Below are positions 7,407 to 15,726 of a DNA stretch of 38,305 nt, one piece after another; the stretch's first letter is position 1; every line of letters begins with the position of its first letter. Under the pieces are notes generated by a model. The model was not told where the DNA came from. It saw only the letters and a program-made list of their open reading frames with translations, and did no database searches. The position numbers and the translations under genes are program-made. Location: NCBI GenBank assembly GCA_910585615.1, contig CAJUFO010000043.1:1-38305 (forward strand), in the 5' to 3' direction. Source of the DNA: an uncultured Acetatifactor sp. Its GTDB lineage: Bacteria; Bacillota; Clostridia; Lachnospirales; Lachnospiraceae.

Positions 7407-8312
7407 TCATTGATTGATTTCCTTCATCTCCCGCTTCAGCCGCCATATGCCATATGCCAGCAGCAGGCCGCTGTACAGAATAAGCGATAGGAAAACAATC
7501 AGGAAAAAATCCCGGGGCAGCGAGTAAGAGGCTGTACAGAAGCCTGACACGATGCAGTGGCTGATGATATAGGCCACTGGATACAGGCCGATGCGTTCTA
7601 TGTTCATACGTAATTCCGGCTTATTTTTCACTAATATGCAAACGATTACCAGCGCCACCAAGGCCGCCACCGCAAGGAAGAGATAATACCCCAGCGATAA
7701 TCTCGGCAGGACAATGCTGCCCTCATAATCCGCGTCCCCATAAAAGCAGACCGTCTCATTCCCGTCATTTGGAATGTACACCGCCTTAATCGGGTAAGGC
7801 CCCCCGGTGGAAACGGTTACCGACAGCTTCCCATTGCTGTCCGAAAACCATCTGTCCCAAAGGGATGTCCAGGCCTGGACATCGCAGTAGTAGAAGCTTC
7901 CGCCGTCGGGATCCGGATAGACGCAATAGTCGCACTCGGTCACCTCTTCGTCAAAGATAAGGCACAGGCCGCCGTCTCCAACAGGCTCAGCCGTAACCAG
8001 CCCCTCCGAATAGGGAAGATAGACCGGCGCATCCAGCACCGCAAAGGCCGATACCAGCAGCGCGGCCACGCACAGGGCAGTCAGCAGGATTGTCTGTATT
8101 TTCTTAACCGCCATCTTCTTCCTGAGCTTCAGCAGTGGAACGGCATCCCTCTTCCCTTTCACCCGCCCCGGCTCTTTGGCCTGCTCATATTCCCTGCGGC
8201 ATGCCTCGCAGCTTTTCAGATGCTCCTCTACATAGGATACGGTATCGGGGCTCACCATGTCTTCTGCATATAGTGGTAAAATGTCCCTGATGATGTTGCA
8301 TTCATTTCGCAT
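7407..8312 (-). CDS. Zinc-finger anti-sigma factor with four membrane spans
   Basis: This is the membrane-bound inhibitor of the ECF sigma factor encoded just upstream. The N-terminal zf-HC2 domain contains the zinc motif His31-xxx-Cys35-xx-Cys38 in EEHLKSCEACRREY. A first membrane span (ILLTALCVAALLVSAFAVL, near 75-93) is followed by an external domain of about 100 residues, the presumed signal-sensing part. Three further spans lie in the C-terminal third (YYLFLAVAALVALVIVCILV, VAYIISHCIVSGFCTASY, FFLIVFLSLILYSGLLLAY). The start codon overlaps the end of the sigma gene by 11 bases, so translation is coupled. The external signal is unknown. Confidence 0.88.
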   Translation of the reverse strand: MRNECNIIRDILPLYAEDMVSPDTVSYVEEHLKSCEACRREYEQAKEPGRVKGKRDAVPLLKLRKKMAVKKIQTILLTALCVAALLVSAFAVLDAPVYLPYSEGLVTAEPVGDGGLCLIFDEEVTECDYCVYPDPDGGSFYYCDVQAWTSLWDRWFSDSNGKLSVTVSTGGPYPIKAVYIPNDGNETVCFYGDADYEGSIVLPRLSLGYYLFLAVAALVALVIVCILVKNKPELRMNIERIGLYPVAYIISHCIVSGFCTASYSLPRDFFLIVFLSLILYSGLLLAYGIWRLKREMKEINQ

Positions 8313-8805
8313 AAGTTCTGTCCTCCAGTCTGGATTGAATCATCTTCTTGGCCCGATGGTAGGTCACGCAGGACCAGTTTTCCGATTTGCCGAATATCTG
8401 CCCGATTTCCCGAAAGCTCAGTTCCGCATACACCCTCCACATAAAGACCTCCTTGTACGGCTCCGGCACGGCATGCAGGATCCTTTTTATCCGTGCCGCT
8501 TCATCACGCCTGATGCACTGCTCTTCCGTCGTGCTTTCACCCGATGCGGATTCCGGCAGCTTGGCATCATCGATACTTTCTGTGTACCTGACCTTTTTCA
8601 GATAGGTGTAATAGCAGTTCTTTGCGATTTGGCAGAGCCACACCCTAATGTCGCAGTCCCCGCGAAAGCCGCCGATGGAGCGCATGGCTTTGAAGAACGC
8701 TTCGCTGGCAATCTCCTCCGCTATCGCTTCGCTGCCGGATAGCCTGCGGATATACAGATATACATCGTCGAAATAGGTCCGGTATATTTTCTCGAACTCC
8801 GTCAC
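8302..8805 (-). CDS. ECF-type RNA polymerase sigma factor
   Basis: This alternative sigma factor has 167 residues, the normal ECF size. Region 2 reads YLYIRRLSGSEAIAEEIASEAFFKAM, then FRGDCDIRVWLCQIAKNCYYTYL. Region 4 has the recognition helix-turn-helix in VYAELSFREIGQIFGKSENWSCVTYHRAKKMI. It starts at a GTG (8803-8805) with AGGAGG at 8813-8818. It overlaps the anti-sigma gene, which fixes their functional pairing. The regulon cannot be read here, but the gene probably controls its own promoter (see 8823-8855). Confidence 0.93.
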   Translation of the reverse strand: MTEFEKIYRTYFDDVYLYIRRLSGSEAIAEEIASEAFFKAMRSIGGFRGDCDIRVWLCQIAKNCYYTYLKKVRYTESIDDAKLPESASGESTTEEQCIRRDEAARIKRILHAVPEPYKEVFMWRVYAELSFREIGQIFGKSENWSCVTYHRAKKMIQSRLEDRTYAK

Positions 8806-8822
8806 CCTACCACCTCCTTCCG

Positions 8823-8855
8823 CTTATAAGACTCCGCGGAACCAGGAACCTTACA
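8823..8855 (-). promoter_or_regulatory. Candidate ECF-type autoregulated promoter
   Basis: On the minus strand TGTAAGGTTCC (8845-8855) is followed 11 bases later by AGTCTTATAAG (8823-8833), just upstream of the sigma-gene ribosome binding site. The layout resembles ECF promoters, with a GT-rich -35 and a -10 containing GTC, and no sigma-A boxes are apparent. This is inference from pattern only. The transcript leader would be very short. Confidence 0.35.
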
Positions 8856-8859
8856 AAAT

Positions 8860-9035
8860 ATTTCAAGATTTTTCATCAGCCGTTTTAACTTTTGGACTAT
8901 CTCTGAACCCATTCCGCATGGCCTTTGCTCATTTGCCGCATTTCGTACATTTCTCCATATCGATGCGGTAGCGGTAAAAGCTTATAGAATTGAACAGGGA
9001 ATAAAATGCGCTCAGGTCGCTCCTTTGTTCCATTG
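8860..9035 (-). pseudogene. Remnant of a 4Fe-4S membrane-type ferredoxin (NapH-like) gene
   Basis: Reading the minus strand from about 9028 gives SAFYSLFNSISFYRYRIDMEKCTKCGK and then a TGA where the family has the third cysteine (C-x-x-C-x-x-C). Reading continues AKA, then a shift of frame restores a cysteine and GMGSEIVQKLKRLMKNL. Polyferredoxin proteins of the NapH type have a CPLGAFYSLFN-like stretch just before CTxCGxCxxxC, so the match in order and spacing is good. A nonsense codon plus a frameshift inside the cluster motif mean it cannot make a functional Fe-S protein. No full-length copy is present nearby. The boundaries are approximate; nothing else is recognisable between 9035 and 9268. 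Confidence 0.55.
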
Positions 9036-9268
9036 AAAAAAGCCGAGACGCTTCTGTTTCCCTTTCGGCTTTTCCAAAGTGCCACGACCTTTTGATGCAG
9101 ATCAGATTCTGCTTTTTCCCGATTGCGTCATTCCCCTTCCACAACTCAAAACGCCTGGTTCATACTGTCATCCTAGCATAATATGCACCGCTCCGCAAGC
9201 ATTCCGCCTTTTATTTGCCCATCACTAAAATATTCCAGAAATACTGGGGAATGAAAATTGGCAGGATG

Positions 9269-9892
9269 TCAATGAGACTCCATAAGCTTCTCAATCATGC
9301 AGGTATGCTTCCGCTTCCCCTCTGCCGCATCCTTATTATAGCTGATTCCTACAAGCAGAAGCTCGCCGCCGTAATCCCTAATTGCATCCGGATAGCGCTT
9401 CTCCTTAATCTGGTCGATGGCGCCCTTTGCCGTCTTGTTCCATTTCAGCTCGACCACCAGAGCGGGTAGCGGCGAATCCTTCTTTGGCAGATACACGATG
9501 TCCGCATATCCGTCGCCGGCAGGAAGCTCCTTGAATTTCAGATAATAATCCTTGTAACTGAAGTATGCCAATTTAATCACGCTGCGCAGCGCCTGTTCAT
9601 CGCTGTAAAAAAGGATGGCTGTCTCCTCGGCATGTATCTTCTCAATCTGGGCTGCCACCGCATCCGCATTCCGGTGGACCGTATCATAAATAAGCTGGTC
9701 GCTATCGCGCACGCGCCGAATGGTTTCGTCGCGTTTCACATCCCGAATCGTCCTGGCGAATTCCCGGCGGATCTCCTCGTTTGGAATGCGCACTTTTTCT
9801 GTCGCTTGGTCATAGGCAAGATATCCAAGGCGGATGAGCAGGGTCAGAACATCGTCTTTGCCATGATACCTCCTGCCCATGCTATATGACAT
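9269..9892 (-). pseudogene. Truncated AAA-ATPase-like protein, only PD-(D/E)XK C-terminal domain left
   Basis: The 207 residues match the C-terminal half of AAA-ATPase-like/PDDEXK_9 proteins, the family of the intact gene at 13317-15125. The linker DDVLTLLIRLGYLAYD (13-28) normally joins the ATPase to the nuclease. The nuclease motif is complete: GYADIVYLPKK, then ALVVELKWN, giving Asp and Glu-x-Lys, then AIDQIKEKRYPDA. The ATPase part with its Walker motifs is absent, and an in-frame stop lies just two codons upstream of the ATG. Ribosome binding sequence before 9892 is weak. It may be a decaying remnant or an expressed nuclease-only protein. Confidence 0.7.
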
Positions 9893-10037
9893 CCTCTATC
9901 GATTTCTTTGGTATAAACATACCATAAACCGCTGAAAACGGCAAGTACATAGAACGGTTGGCGGCCCCGGCTTCCTCCGAGAATAGGGTAAGCGGATGGC
10001 TGGACCGTAAGAATCATCCCGCAACAGCAACTGACGA

Positions 10038-10066
10038 TTGACCGCCCATCCTTCCTTTGCTATAAT
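10038..10066 (+). promoter_or_regulatory. Consensus sigma-A promoter of the serine hydrolase gene
   Basis: TTGACC (10038-10043) and a perfect TATAAT (10061-10066) are separated by 17 bases. The leader to the start codon is about 70 bases, with AAAGGAG close to the ATG. This is one of the best sigma-A promoters in the window. The rest of 9893-10037 shows nothing recognisable. Confidence 0.85.
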
Positions 10067-10144
10067 GATTTCAGCTTCATCCAGATCCGAATCGATGCCG
10101 CATGTTCATTTTTTATAAAAATAGGGAAAGGAGCTGTCAGGAAT

Positions 10145-11233
10145 ATGGCATCTTTTGAGAAAGCAGTCAGATTCATAAAAGACACAGTGGACAATGGCCG
10201 TCTGCCCTCCGCCGCCCTGGGCATAGGCATCGGGGACAGGGTCTGCGTGAAAGAGACCTTCGGCGCCACCTCAATCACGCCGGAGGGCGCTCCTGTCAGG
10301 GAGGATACCCTCTACGACATGGCCTCGGTGAGCAAGATTCTCTCCACCTCCATGATCGCCCTGCGCTTTATCGCGGAGGGAATCCTGGATCTGGCGGACA
10401 TGCTGCCCAGATATTTTGGCGAGGACGCGGTCCCCGAGGACAAAAAGGAAATCTCCCTGTTCCACCTGCTGACCCATACAAGCGGCTACCCGGCCCATAT
10501 CCCTCTGTATGAGAAAATCGCCTCTCCCGAGCTGACGGTGCCCTATCTGCTCTCCGTGCCCCTGGAGCACGCTCCCGGCACGCAGGTGGTCTATAGCTGC
10601 ATGGGCTTCATCCTGTTGGGGAAAATGCTGGAGAGGATCAGCGGCAAGACCCTTGATGTACTGGCCCGGGAGGAGGTCTTCGGGCCACTGGGCATGGCCC
10701 ACACAGGGTATCATCCGCTGGATGCCGGAACGGATTATTCCGCCAACACGGCCTACACGGAGCGGAATCCCCTGACTGGGGAATGGCTGATAGGACAGGT
10801 ACATGATGAGAATGCCCGTTTCCTGGGCGGCGTGTCGGGGAATGCTGGCGTGTTCTCTGACTTAAGGGACTCTATCCGCTTTGCCCGGATGCTGGCCGGG
10901 CGTGGCGTTCTTGGCGGAAAAACGTATCTGCCGCGCTGTATTTTCGACGCTTCGATACGGAATTACACGCCGGGGCTGGAGGAGAACCGCGGGTTGGGCT
11001 TTCAGTTGGCAAACGGCTGGTACAGCTGCTCCGGCCAGTTCTTCCCCCAGGCAGGCTTCGGCCACAACGGCTTCACCGGCCCGCACATCTTCGTTGACCC
11101 AGGAAGCGGCCTGTGGACGGTGCTGCTGCTCAACCGCGTCCATCCCACCCGGGAGAACGCGGAGCATCTGCGGGTGCGCAGAATCCTGCACACTCTTATT
11201 GCCATAGGGCTGGAGGAGCGCATACTGTCTTGA
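10145..11233 (+). CDS. Serine hydrolase of the beta-lactamase (class C/esterase) family
   Basis: This has the penicillin-binding-protein/class C beta-lactamase fold. The catalytic Ser61-x-x-Lys64 is in MASVSKILST. The second motif is Tyr150-Ser151-Cys152 in VVYSCMGFILLGKMLE, where true beta-lactamases have Y-x-N. The third is His307-Asn308-Gly309 in GFGHNGFTG, replacing K-T-G. This H-x-G type is usual in the family's esterases and peptidases, so beta-lactam resistance should not be assumed. No signal peptide is visible, so a cytoplasmic location is likely. Length (362 residues) is normal. It stands alone behind its own strong promoter and converges on the following lipoprotein gene. Confidence 0.9.
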   Translation: MASFEKAVRFIKDTVDNGRLPSAALGIGIGDRVCVKETFGATSITPEGAPVREDTLYDMASVSKILSTSMIALRFIAEGILDLADMLPRYFGEDAVPEDKKEISLFHLLTHTSGYPAHIPLYEKIASPELTVPYLLSVPLEHAPGTQVVYSCMGFILLGKMLERISGKTLDVLAREEVFGPLGMAHTGYHPLDAGTDYSANTAYTERNPLTGEWLIGQVHDENARFLGGVSGNAGVFSDLRDSIRFARMLAGRGVLGGKTYLPRCIFDASIRNYTPGLEENRGLGFQLANGWYSCSGQFFPQAGFGHNGFTGPHIFVDPGSGLWTVLLLNRVHPTRENAEHLRVRRILHTLIAIGLEERILS

Positions 11234-11256
11234 TCTGCAAAATCATCCAGGCTCTG

Positions 11257-12525
11257 CTATTCTTCGGCCGTCAAGGCACCCGCTTCCTCTGGCAATCTGT
11301 CGCTGTGCCACCAGGGATCGTACTCCCCTTCCTCTGAAAGCATCCTGTTGGATACATATTGAAAGCGCTCCCCATCCAGCGGGCGTATCACCGTTTCATG
11401 GGTGAATGCCCTGGACGTATCGTCATGGGGATATACCGCGTTGACGGTAAGCGTAATGGTCCCGTCCCCGTTCTCCCTGCAGCCTACCACCTCCGGATAG
11501 GGGATGTCCGGATACTCCGCCTCATGAAAGCCCCGGGGCCGGTACTTATATGCCGCCTGTTCCGGGCTGTATTCCGTCTTCCGGCGCAGGGTTTCCGGGT
11601 CTATATCAAAAAATGCCGTGATGACTGGCTCAAATTCGTCCTTGGGTATCCAATGGACACTTTCCTCCCCGGGACTCCCCTCCGCCCCATAGGGGTGGGG
11701 CCGGCCCCGCAGGATGGGATAGAACCTGTCGAACAAATCGTAAAAGTCCAGGTTCCCATACTCCTCCCCGCTCCAGCTACAGAGGAACATGTTGTTCCGC
11801 TCATAGCCTACCGGCAGCAGATATTTTCTGTTCAGTTCCCTGCAGCTTTCCTCCAGGGGCAGCACGCGCAGGGCCGTATGCTCCTCTGTAGCGCTGAAAG
11901 TCATCACAAAGTTCTCCGGCAAAAGGCTCTTTCCCGCAAAAATCAGATATCCCTCCGGGGTATATTCCCAAAAGTCCGCCTGATAGCTCACCGTGCCTCT
12001 CTCCTGCAGGATTCCCTCCCGATTGTATTGGTAATAACTTCTGACTACAGCCACATCGCCGTCCTTGGTCTCCAAATCGAATTTCCGGAAGCCCATCCCC
12101 ATGGCTACCACAATCGTGAGCTTCCCGCTTTCCTTCTCCTCCACCGCCCTGACGAACTCCAGTACCTGCTCCGCCCCCGCCATGTCCACCTGGTTATCGC
12201 CGGAGGCGGCAGCGTAGCCGTTTTCACCAAGCCTATCCACCATGCGCCCTATAGTCTCTATGCTTCCCAAAGTGCCGTCCCGGGCCGCCTGGGCATAAAT
12301 GTCACGGCAGATTTCCGCTATGCGCTCTGCGTCCGTGCTTTCGTCCTGGCCGTCCTCACCGGGAATCCCTGCCCCGCTGTCCGCACTCTCCAACGTCACC
12401 GCTATGGTATCTTTTCCCCCGGCCAGCTCGTCGTGCACCTCATTTTGTGCTCCGTCACCACAGCCGGTCAGCAGAAGAAACGCCATTATGCTGATTCCCC
12501 AGAGCAAGCCGCACCTTTTTCCCAT
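11257..12525 (-). CDS. Lipoprotein of unknown function (possibly DUF6070 family)
   Basis: The open frame extends to 12570, but the ATG at 12525 is chosen. It has AGGAGG at 12531-12536, and the protein then begins with a lipoprotein signal, MGKRCGLLWGISIMAFLLLTGC, with lipidation at Cys22. Residues 25-55 are a charged linker. The remaining 365 residues look like an extracytoplasmic domain, with stretches such as GIGRMVDRLGENGYAAASGDN-like sequence near the N-terminal third, YYQYNREGILQERGTVSY in the middle and GDGTITLTVNAVYPHDD near the end. I recall similar lipoproteins in Lachnospiraceae labelled DUF6070, but this is not verified. No catalytic motif is recognised. It faces no obvious partner. 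Confidence 0.75.
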   Translation of the reverse strand: MGKRCGLLWGISIMAFLLLTGCGDGAQNEVHDELAGGKDTIAVTLESADSGAGIPGEDGQDESTDAERIAEICRDIYAQAARDGTLGSIETIGRMVDRLGENGYAAASGDNQVDMAGAEQVLEFVRAVEEKESGKLTIVVAMGMGFRKFDLETKDGDVAVVRSYYQYNREGILQERGTVSYQADFWEYTPEGYLIFAGKSLLPENFVMTFSATEEHTALRVLPLEESCRELNRKYLLPVGYERNNMFLCSWSGEEYGNLDFYDLFDRFYPILRGRPHPYGAEGSPGEESVHWIPKDEFEPVITAFFDIDPETLRRKTEYSPEQAAYKYRPRGFHEAEYPDIPYPEVVGCRENGDGTITLTVNAVYPHDDTSRAFTHETVIRPLDGERFQYVSNRMLSEEGEYDPWWHSDRLPEEAGALTAEE

Positions 12526-12611
12526 CCCATCCTCCTTTTGCGCCGGGCCATGCTTAAAAAGTACTGCCATTTACGATATCATAAGAATGTAACCTTTTTG
12601 TATCAGTATAC

Positions 12612-12920
12612 TTAACCGATTATATCATTTAAAAAGATTCGTTTATCGAACCCGCCATTAACGGAAGCCTTTTCAAGCCGAAGCCTCTCGAATTCTTCTA
12701 GCGACATTCCCTGCGCTTTTAACAATGCGTGAACGACCTCGACCACATCGCATAATTCGACTACTTCATCTGATTCAAGGAACTCGGCAACCTCCTCTTG
12801 CAATTTACATTTTAAAAGCCGCACATACTCCTCTTTATCTTCAATACATTGATATACGGGAGTCCTTCCATCCGACTCAATCAAAGCAGGAATATTGTCT
12901 CTGACTAGTTTTTTCATCAT
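12612..12920 (-). CDS. MazG-like nucleotide pyrophosphohydrolase
   Basis: This is a small alpha-helical NTP pyrophosphohydrolase of the MazG/HisE superfamily, probably hydrolysing a non-canonical or excess nucleotide. The protein begins MMKKLVRDNIPALIE. The metal-binding helices are KLQEEVAEFLE and VVELCDVVEVVHALLKAQG, which give the EExxE and ExxD signature. Length is 102 residues, normal for the single-domain type. The open frame runs upstream to 13007, but the ATG at 12920 (or 12917) has GGAG at 12928-12931 and a typical N-terminus. The gene is more AT-rich than its neighbours and sits beside a decayed duplicate, hinting at recent arrival. 12921-13100 upstream shows nothing recognisable. 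Confidence 0.85.
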   Translation of the reverse strand: MMKKLVRDNIPALIESDGRTPVYQCIEDKEEYVRLLKCKLQEEVAEFLESDEVVELCDVVEVVHALLKAQGMSLEEFERLRLEKASVNGGFDKRIFLNDIIG

Positions 12921-13100
12921 TATAATTCTCCATATAATCCCATTTTGCAGTGATTCACATCCATCTGAACGGTATCCCGAATCAGCTGCCTGCCACATTC
13001 GTACCATTTTATAGAACGATGCCCCGAAATTTCGTCCGCCTCAGCATCACTATTTTCCTCATCCCGACAATGAATTCTTCAACCCCCTTTACCCCACCAA

Positions 13101-13303
13101 AGCACGAGCAGTGGCAGTGTCGATTCCGTACCCCTACACCAGGTAAGCGTAACGGCTCACCAGAAGCTTGGGCTTCCCGCTGCCCGCAGTCCCCCACATG
13201 CTTTGCCTGTTCCATGGCCGGACGGGCATTGTCCTTTCGACATTGCTGTTCGACTTTCTTATGCCAAACGTATGGTCTTATGAACCATGTCAGGGCCTGA
13301 GAT
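13101..13303 (-). pseudogene. Decayed duplicate of the helicase gene's promoter and 5' end
   Basis: This stretch aligns with 23528-23824, the promoter, leader and first codons of the UvrD-like helicase gene. By eye most bases are identical, for example CGGCTCACCAGAAGCTTGG and TTTGCCTGTTCCATGGCCGG in both. Relative to the helicase it lacks 89 bases (23616-23704), which include the start codon and Walker A codons, so it cannot encode the protein. The left part corresponds to motif Ia codons. The leader hairpin's 3' arm and the -10 box are mutated in this copy. It is a dead fragment, and its presence shows a past duplication or recombination at this site. Confidence 0.8.
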
Positions 13304-13316
13304 GCTTTACTTCTTT

Positions 13317-15125
13317 CTATCCTATCAATACTTCTTTTCCGCGGAAAGCGAAGCCATACTTTCTGATTCGCTCCACGGGGATTCCCTTTGCCAGCAGCGA
13401 GGCCTCGTACCGCATCTCCTCAATCTGGCCAAGGGCGGTCTGTACTGTATCCTCCAGGGTTTTTTCCTTCTTGGGGTTATTTACCTTGAACTCTATGATG
13501 ATTGCATCCCTGTTGCGATTATTCATTGTGGCATCCTGGCCGTAGTTTGCATAGCCCTGCGCATTTAGAGCCCCAGACTCCCTGCCCGTTTTCGGCTCCA
13601 GCAGGATGTCATACCGTCCAAAGCCGCTCTCCCGGTTGGAGGTGATGATATACCTATCCGCCAAATCCACCATCAGCCCCAGGACGAAGCCGTGGTAGAA
13701 GCGTTCCGGCTCCGCATCTTTCGAGGGCTTATTTCCCGCGTCAAAGCAGCTGAATGTAGCGAGGGCCACCCGGTTCATGTAGGTGTTCATGGCATCGATG
13801 TCCCCCAGAAGCAGCGCCTTGATGAAGATATTGTAATCGCCGGTATATTCCTTGAACCAGCCCTCGATCATCTGCTCGAACATCCGCCGGACTTCCATAT
13901 TGGTGAGCTTTAAGCCATAGCGGGCCTTTCCGGTAACCGCGTCCATATCATAGCTTTCGACTTTCAGATAGCCGCTGGCCAGCAGCATGCTCCAGACTGC
14001 CCCTATCTTATAATCCAGCTGGTCAAAGACAATCTGTTCGTCAATCTCCGTGTAGAAAATCTTGCCCTGGAGCAGGTCCTCCATAGTCATCTTCACATCC
14101 GGGTCGCCCTCCCGAATCAGCTTCCCTACAAGGCTGTTGGAACTGGTATTAGCCCAGTAGGTGCCCAGCCTACCTTTATCCAAGTAGTTCAGGATAGACC
14201 AGGGATTGTAGATATCCCGTCTATTCCCAAAGGTAAAGCCATCATACCAATGCTTTACCTCTGCCATTCTATCCTCAATCCCATATTCTTTCAGCGCGGC
14301 AAATACCTCGTCCTCAGTAAAGCCGAACGAATCTGTATATTTGTTGAATGAAGTCGTCACTACCTCCAGATTATTCAAATCCGAAAAAATGGACTCCTTA
14401 CTGACTCTGGTAATCCCTGTCATGACCGCTCGTTCCAGATAGGGATTCGTCTTGAAAGTCGCGTTGAACAGCGTCCTGATAAACGCCACTATCTCTCGCC
14501 AATAGCCATGCACATAGGCCTCCTGCATGGGCGTGTCGTACTCGTCCAACAGGATAATGACTTTCTTGCCATAATATCGTGACAGATAGTTTGACAGAGC
14601 GTTCAGGGAATCAGAAGCGATGGTATCCTCCATTTCCGCGGACACCTTTTGGAACCTTTCCCTCTCATCAGCGTTCAAGCAGTTGCCGTCCAGGAGAAAA
14701 TCGAATTTATTGTACAGATTTCGGATTGTCTGGCATATCTTCTTCCTGGCATTCAAAAAACAGGTCTCCTTTACATTGGCAAAGGAAAGGCTGATGACCG
14801 GGTATGTCCCCTGAAGCTGCCTGTACCTGTAATCTCCATCGGGAGACTTTTCCTTGTCAGAAGCTTTGCCCCCGTCAGGTAATCTCTCCTCCCAGATGGC
14901 CAGCCCCTGGAACAGGTCTCCCCGGCCCGCATACTCCAGGGAGAAGAACTGCTCCAGCATGCTCATGTTCAGCGTCTTGCCGAAGCGCCTGGGGCGGGTG
15001 ATCAATGTGACCACATCCCTGTTCTCCCACCATTCTTTGATAAATCCGGTCTTGTCGATATAAAAGCAGCCTGCCTGTATCAATTGTTCAAAATTCTGGT
15101 GGCCGATGCCCACTACCCTTGCCAT
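13317..15125 (-). CDS. AAA-ATPase-like protein with C-terminal PD-(D/E)XK nuclease domain
   Basis: This large family of Clostridia and Bacteroidetes proteins is often multicopy and has unknown physiological role. The N-terminus GHQNFEQLIQAGCFYIDKTG is diagnostic. Walker A is a variant, RPRRFGKT (44-51), and Walker B is KVIILLDEYDTPMQEAY (about 195-211). The C-terminal nuclease has GRYDILLEP and, further on, DAIIIEFKVN, giving Asp and Glu-x-Lys. The 602-residue length is somewhat above the usual 520-580. The start has AAGGAGG upstream. A truncated relative lies at 9269-9892. The gene stands alone. Proposed roles, such as mobile-element or defence function, are inference only. Confidence 0.88.
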   Translation of the reverse strand: MARVVGIGHQNFEQLIQAGCFYIDKTGFIKEWWENRDVVTLITRPRRFGKTLNMSMLEQFFSLEYAGRGDLFQGLAIWEERLPDGGKASDKEKSPDGDYRYRQLQGTYPVISLSFANVKETCFLNARKKICQTIRNLYNKFDFLLDGNCLNADERERFQKVSAEMEDTIASDSLNALSNYLSRYYGKKVIILLDEYDTPMQEAYVHGYWREIVAFIRTLFNATFKTNPYLERAVMTGITRVSKESIFSDLNNLEVVTTSFNKYTDSFGFTEDEVFAALKEYGIEDRMAEVKHWYDGFTFGNRRDIYNPWSILNYLDKGRLGTYWANTSSNSLVGKLIREGDPDVKMTMEDLLQGKIFYTEIDEQIVFDQLDYKIGAVWSMLLASGYLKVESYDMDAVTGKARYGLKLTNMEVRRMFEQMIEGWFKEYTGDYNIFIKALLLGDIDAMNTYMNRVALATFSCFDAGNKPSKDAEPERFYHGFVLGLMVDLADRYIITSNRESGFGRYDILLEPKTGRESGALNAQGYANYGQDATMNNRNRDAIIIEFKVNNPKKEKTLEDTVQTALGQIEEMRYEASLLAKGIPVERIRKYGFAFRGKEVLIG

Positions 15126-15221
15126 GCCGCGCCCTCCTTAAAAGACAAATCTGCCACATATGCTACATTTTCTGAAAAATTACCTTCTCATAGAAATCTT
15201 AACACATTTCAGGATAAGCGT

Positions 15222-15275
15222 CTATTTGTTTTTACAGGAGCCGCCAGTCAGTTTGCTGCTGATATAGGACACCAT
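15222..15275 (-). CDS. Possible 17-residue micro-ORF opposite the LytTR/GHKL leader
   Basis: On the minus strand a GGGGAGGTGG sequence lies directly before an ATG at 15275 and a 17-codon frame, MVSYISSKLTGGSCKNK, ending in TAG. It lies between the AAA-ATPase-like gene and the signalling pair. It does not resemble an AgrD precursor, and no export signal or processing motif is clear. The strong Shine-Dalgarno match is the only support. The rest of 15126-15354 contains only the ribosome binding sites of the flanking genes. Confidence 0.2.
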   Translation of the reverse strand: MVSYISSKLTGGSCKNK

Positions 15276-15354
15276 GCCACCTCCCCCTGCCTCGCCCAGG
15301 CTTACGCTACAAAAAAGATACATGTCTGCCCTACCATAAAATCGGAGGTGCGGC

Positions 15355-15726
15355 ATGTACAAGATTGGAATCTGCGACGATGGCAGGAACACCTGCGCAT
15401 CCATCGAAAATATGCTCCTGCAATACGCCAGCGAAAAGGCAGTCCCGGCGGAGGTACAGGTCTGGTACACGGGAGAGCTCCTGCGGGATTACCTGGAGGC
15501 GGGCAACCATCTGGACATCCTGTTCCTGGACATAGAGCTGCTGCGGATGACAGGGATAGAGCTGGGCCATTATATCCGCGGGCACCTGGACGACACGGGG
15601 ATGCAGATCGTCTACATCTCCGGCAAGCCCTCCTACGCCCGCCAGCTCTTCAAGACCCAGCCCCTGGATTTCCTGGTCAAGCCCATCTCGCAGGAGCAGA
15701 TATGCGATACCATGGAAACGCCCTGA
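15355..15726 (+). CDS. Response regulator receiver domain (LytTR-type), frame ends early
   Basis: This is the receiver half of an AgrA/LytR-type response regulator that works with the GHKL kinase at 16061. MYKIGICDDG gives the acidic pair Asp8-Asp9, FLDIELL gives the phosphoacceptor Asp59, and DFLVKP gives the conserved lysine. The frame stops at a TGA (15724-15726) just after the receiver, whereas family members continue into a LytTR domain, which here lies in another frame. Adding one base near 15718 would fuse both into a normal regulator of about 234 residues. The start has GGAGG about six bases upstream. It may be a frameshifted pseudogene, a sequencing error or a real split protein. Confidence 0.8.
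   Translation: MYKIGICDDGRNTCASIENMLLQYASEKAVPAEVQVWYTGELLRDYLEAGNHLDILFLDIELLRMTGIELGHYIRGHLDDTGMQIVYISGKPSYARQLFKTQPLDFLVKPISQEQICDTMETP

Noticed and set aside
10145..11233. Antibiotic-resistance beta-lactamase
   Set aside because: It lacks a signal peptide, the Y-x-N asparagine and the K-T-G motif; esterase/peptidase-type members with H-x-G are far more common.
11359..12615. 418-residue open frame antisense to the unknown lipoprotein
   Set aside because: The opposite strand has a lipoprotein signal, ribosome site and protein-like composition; this strand has none of these.
15084..15701. Upstream extension of the LytTR frame as one long protein
   Set aside because: The receiver is encoded in a different frame over this stretch; the extension is out-of-frame reading of it and of non-coding DNA.
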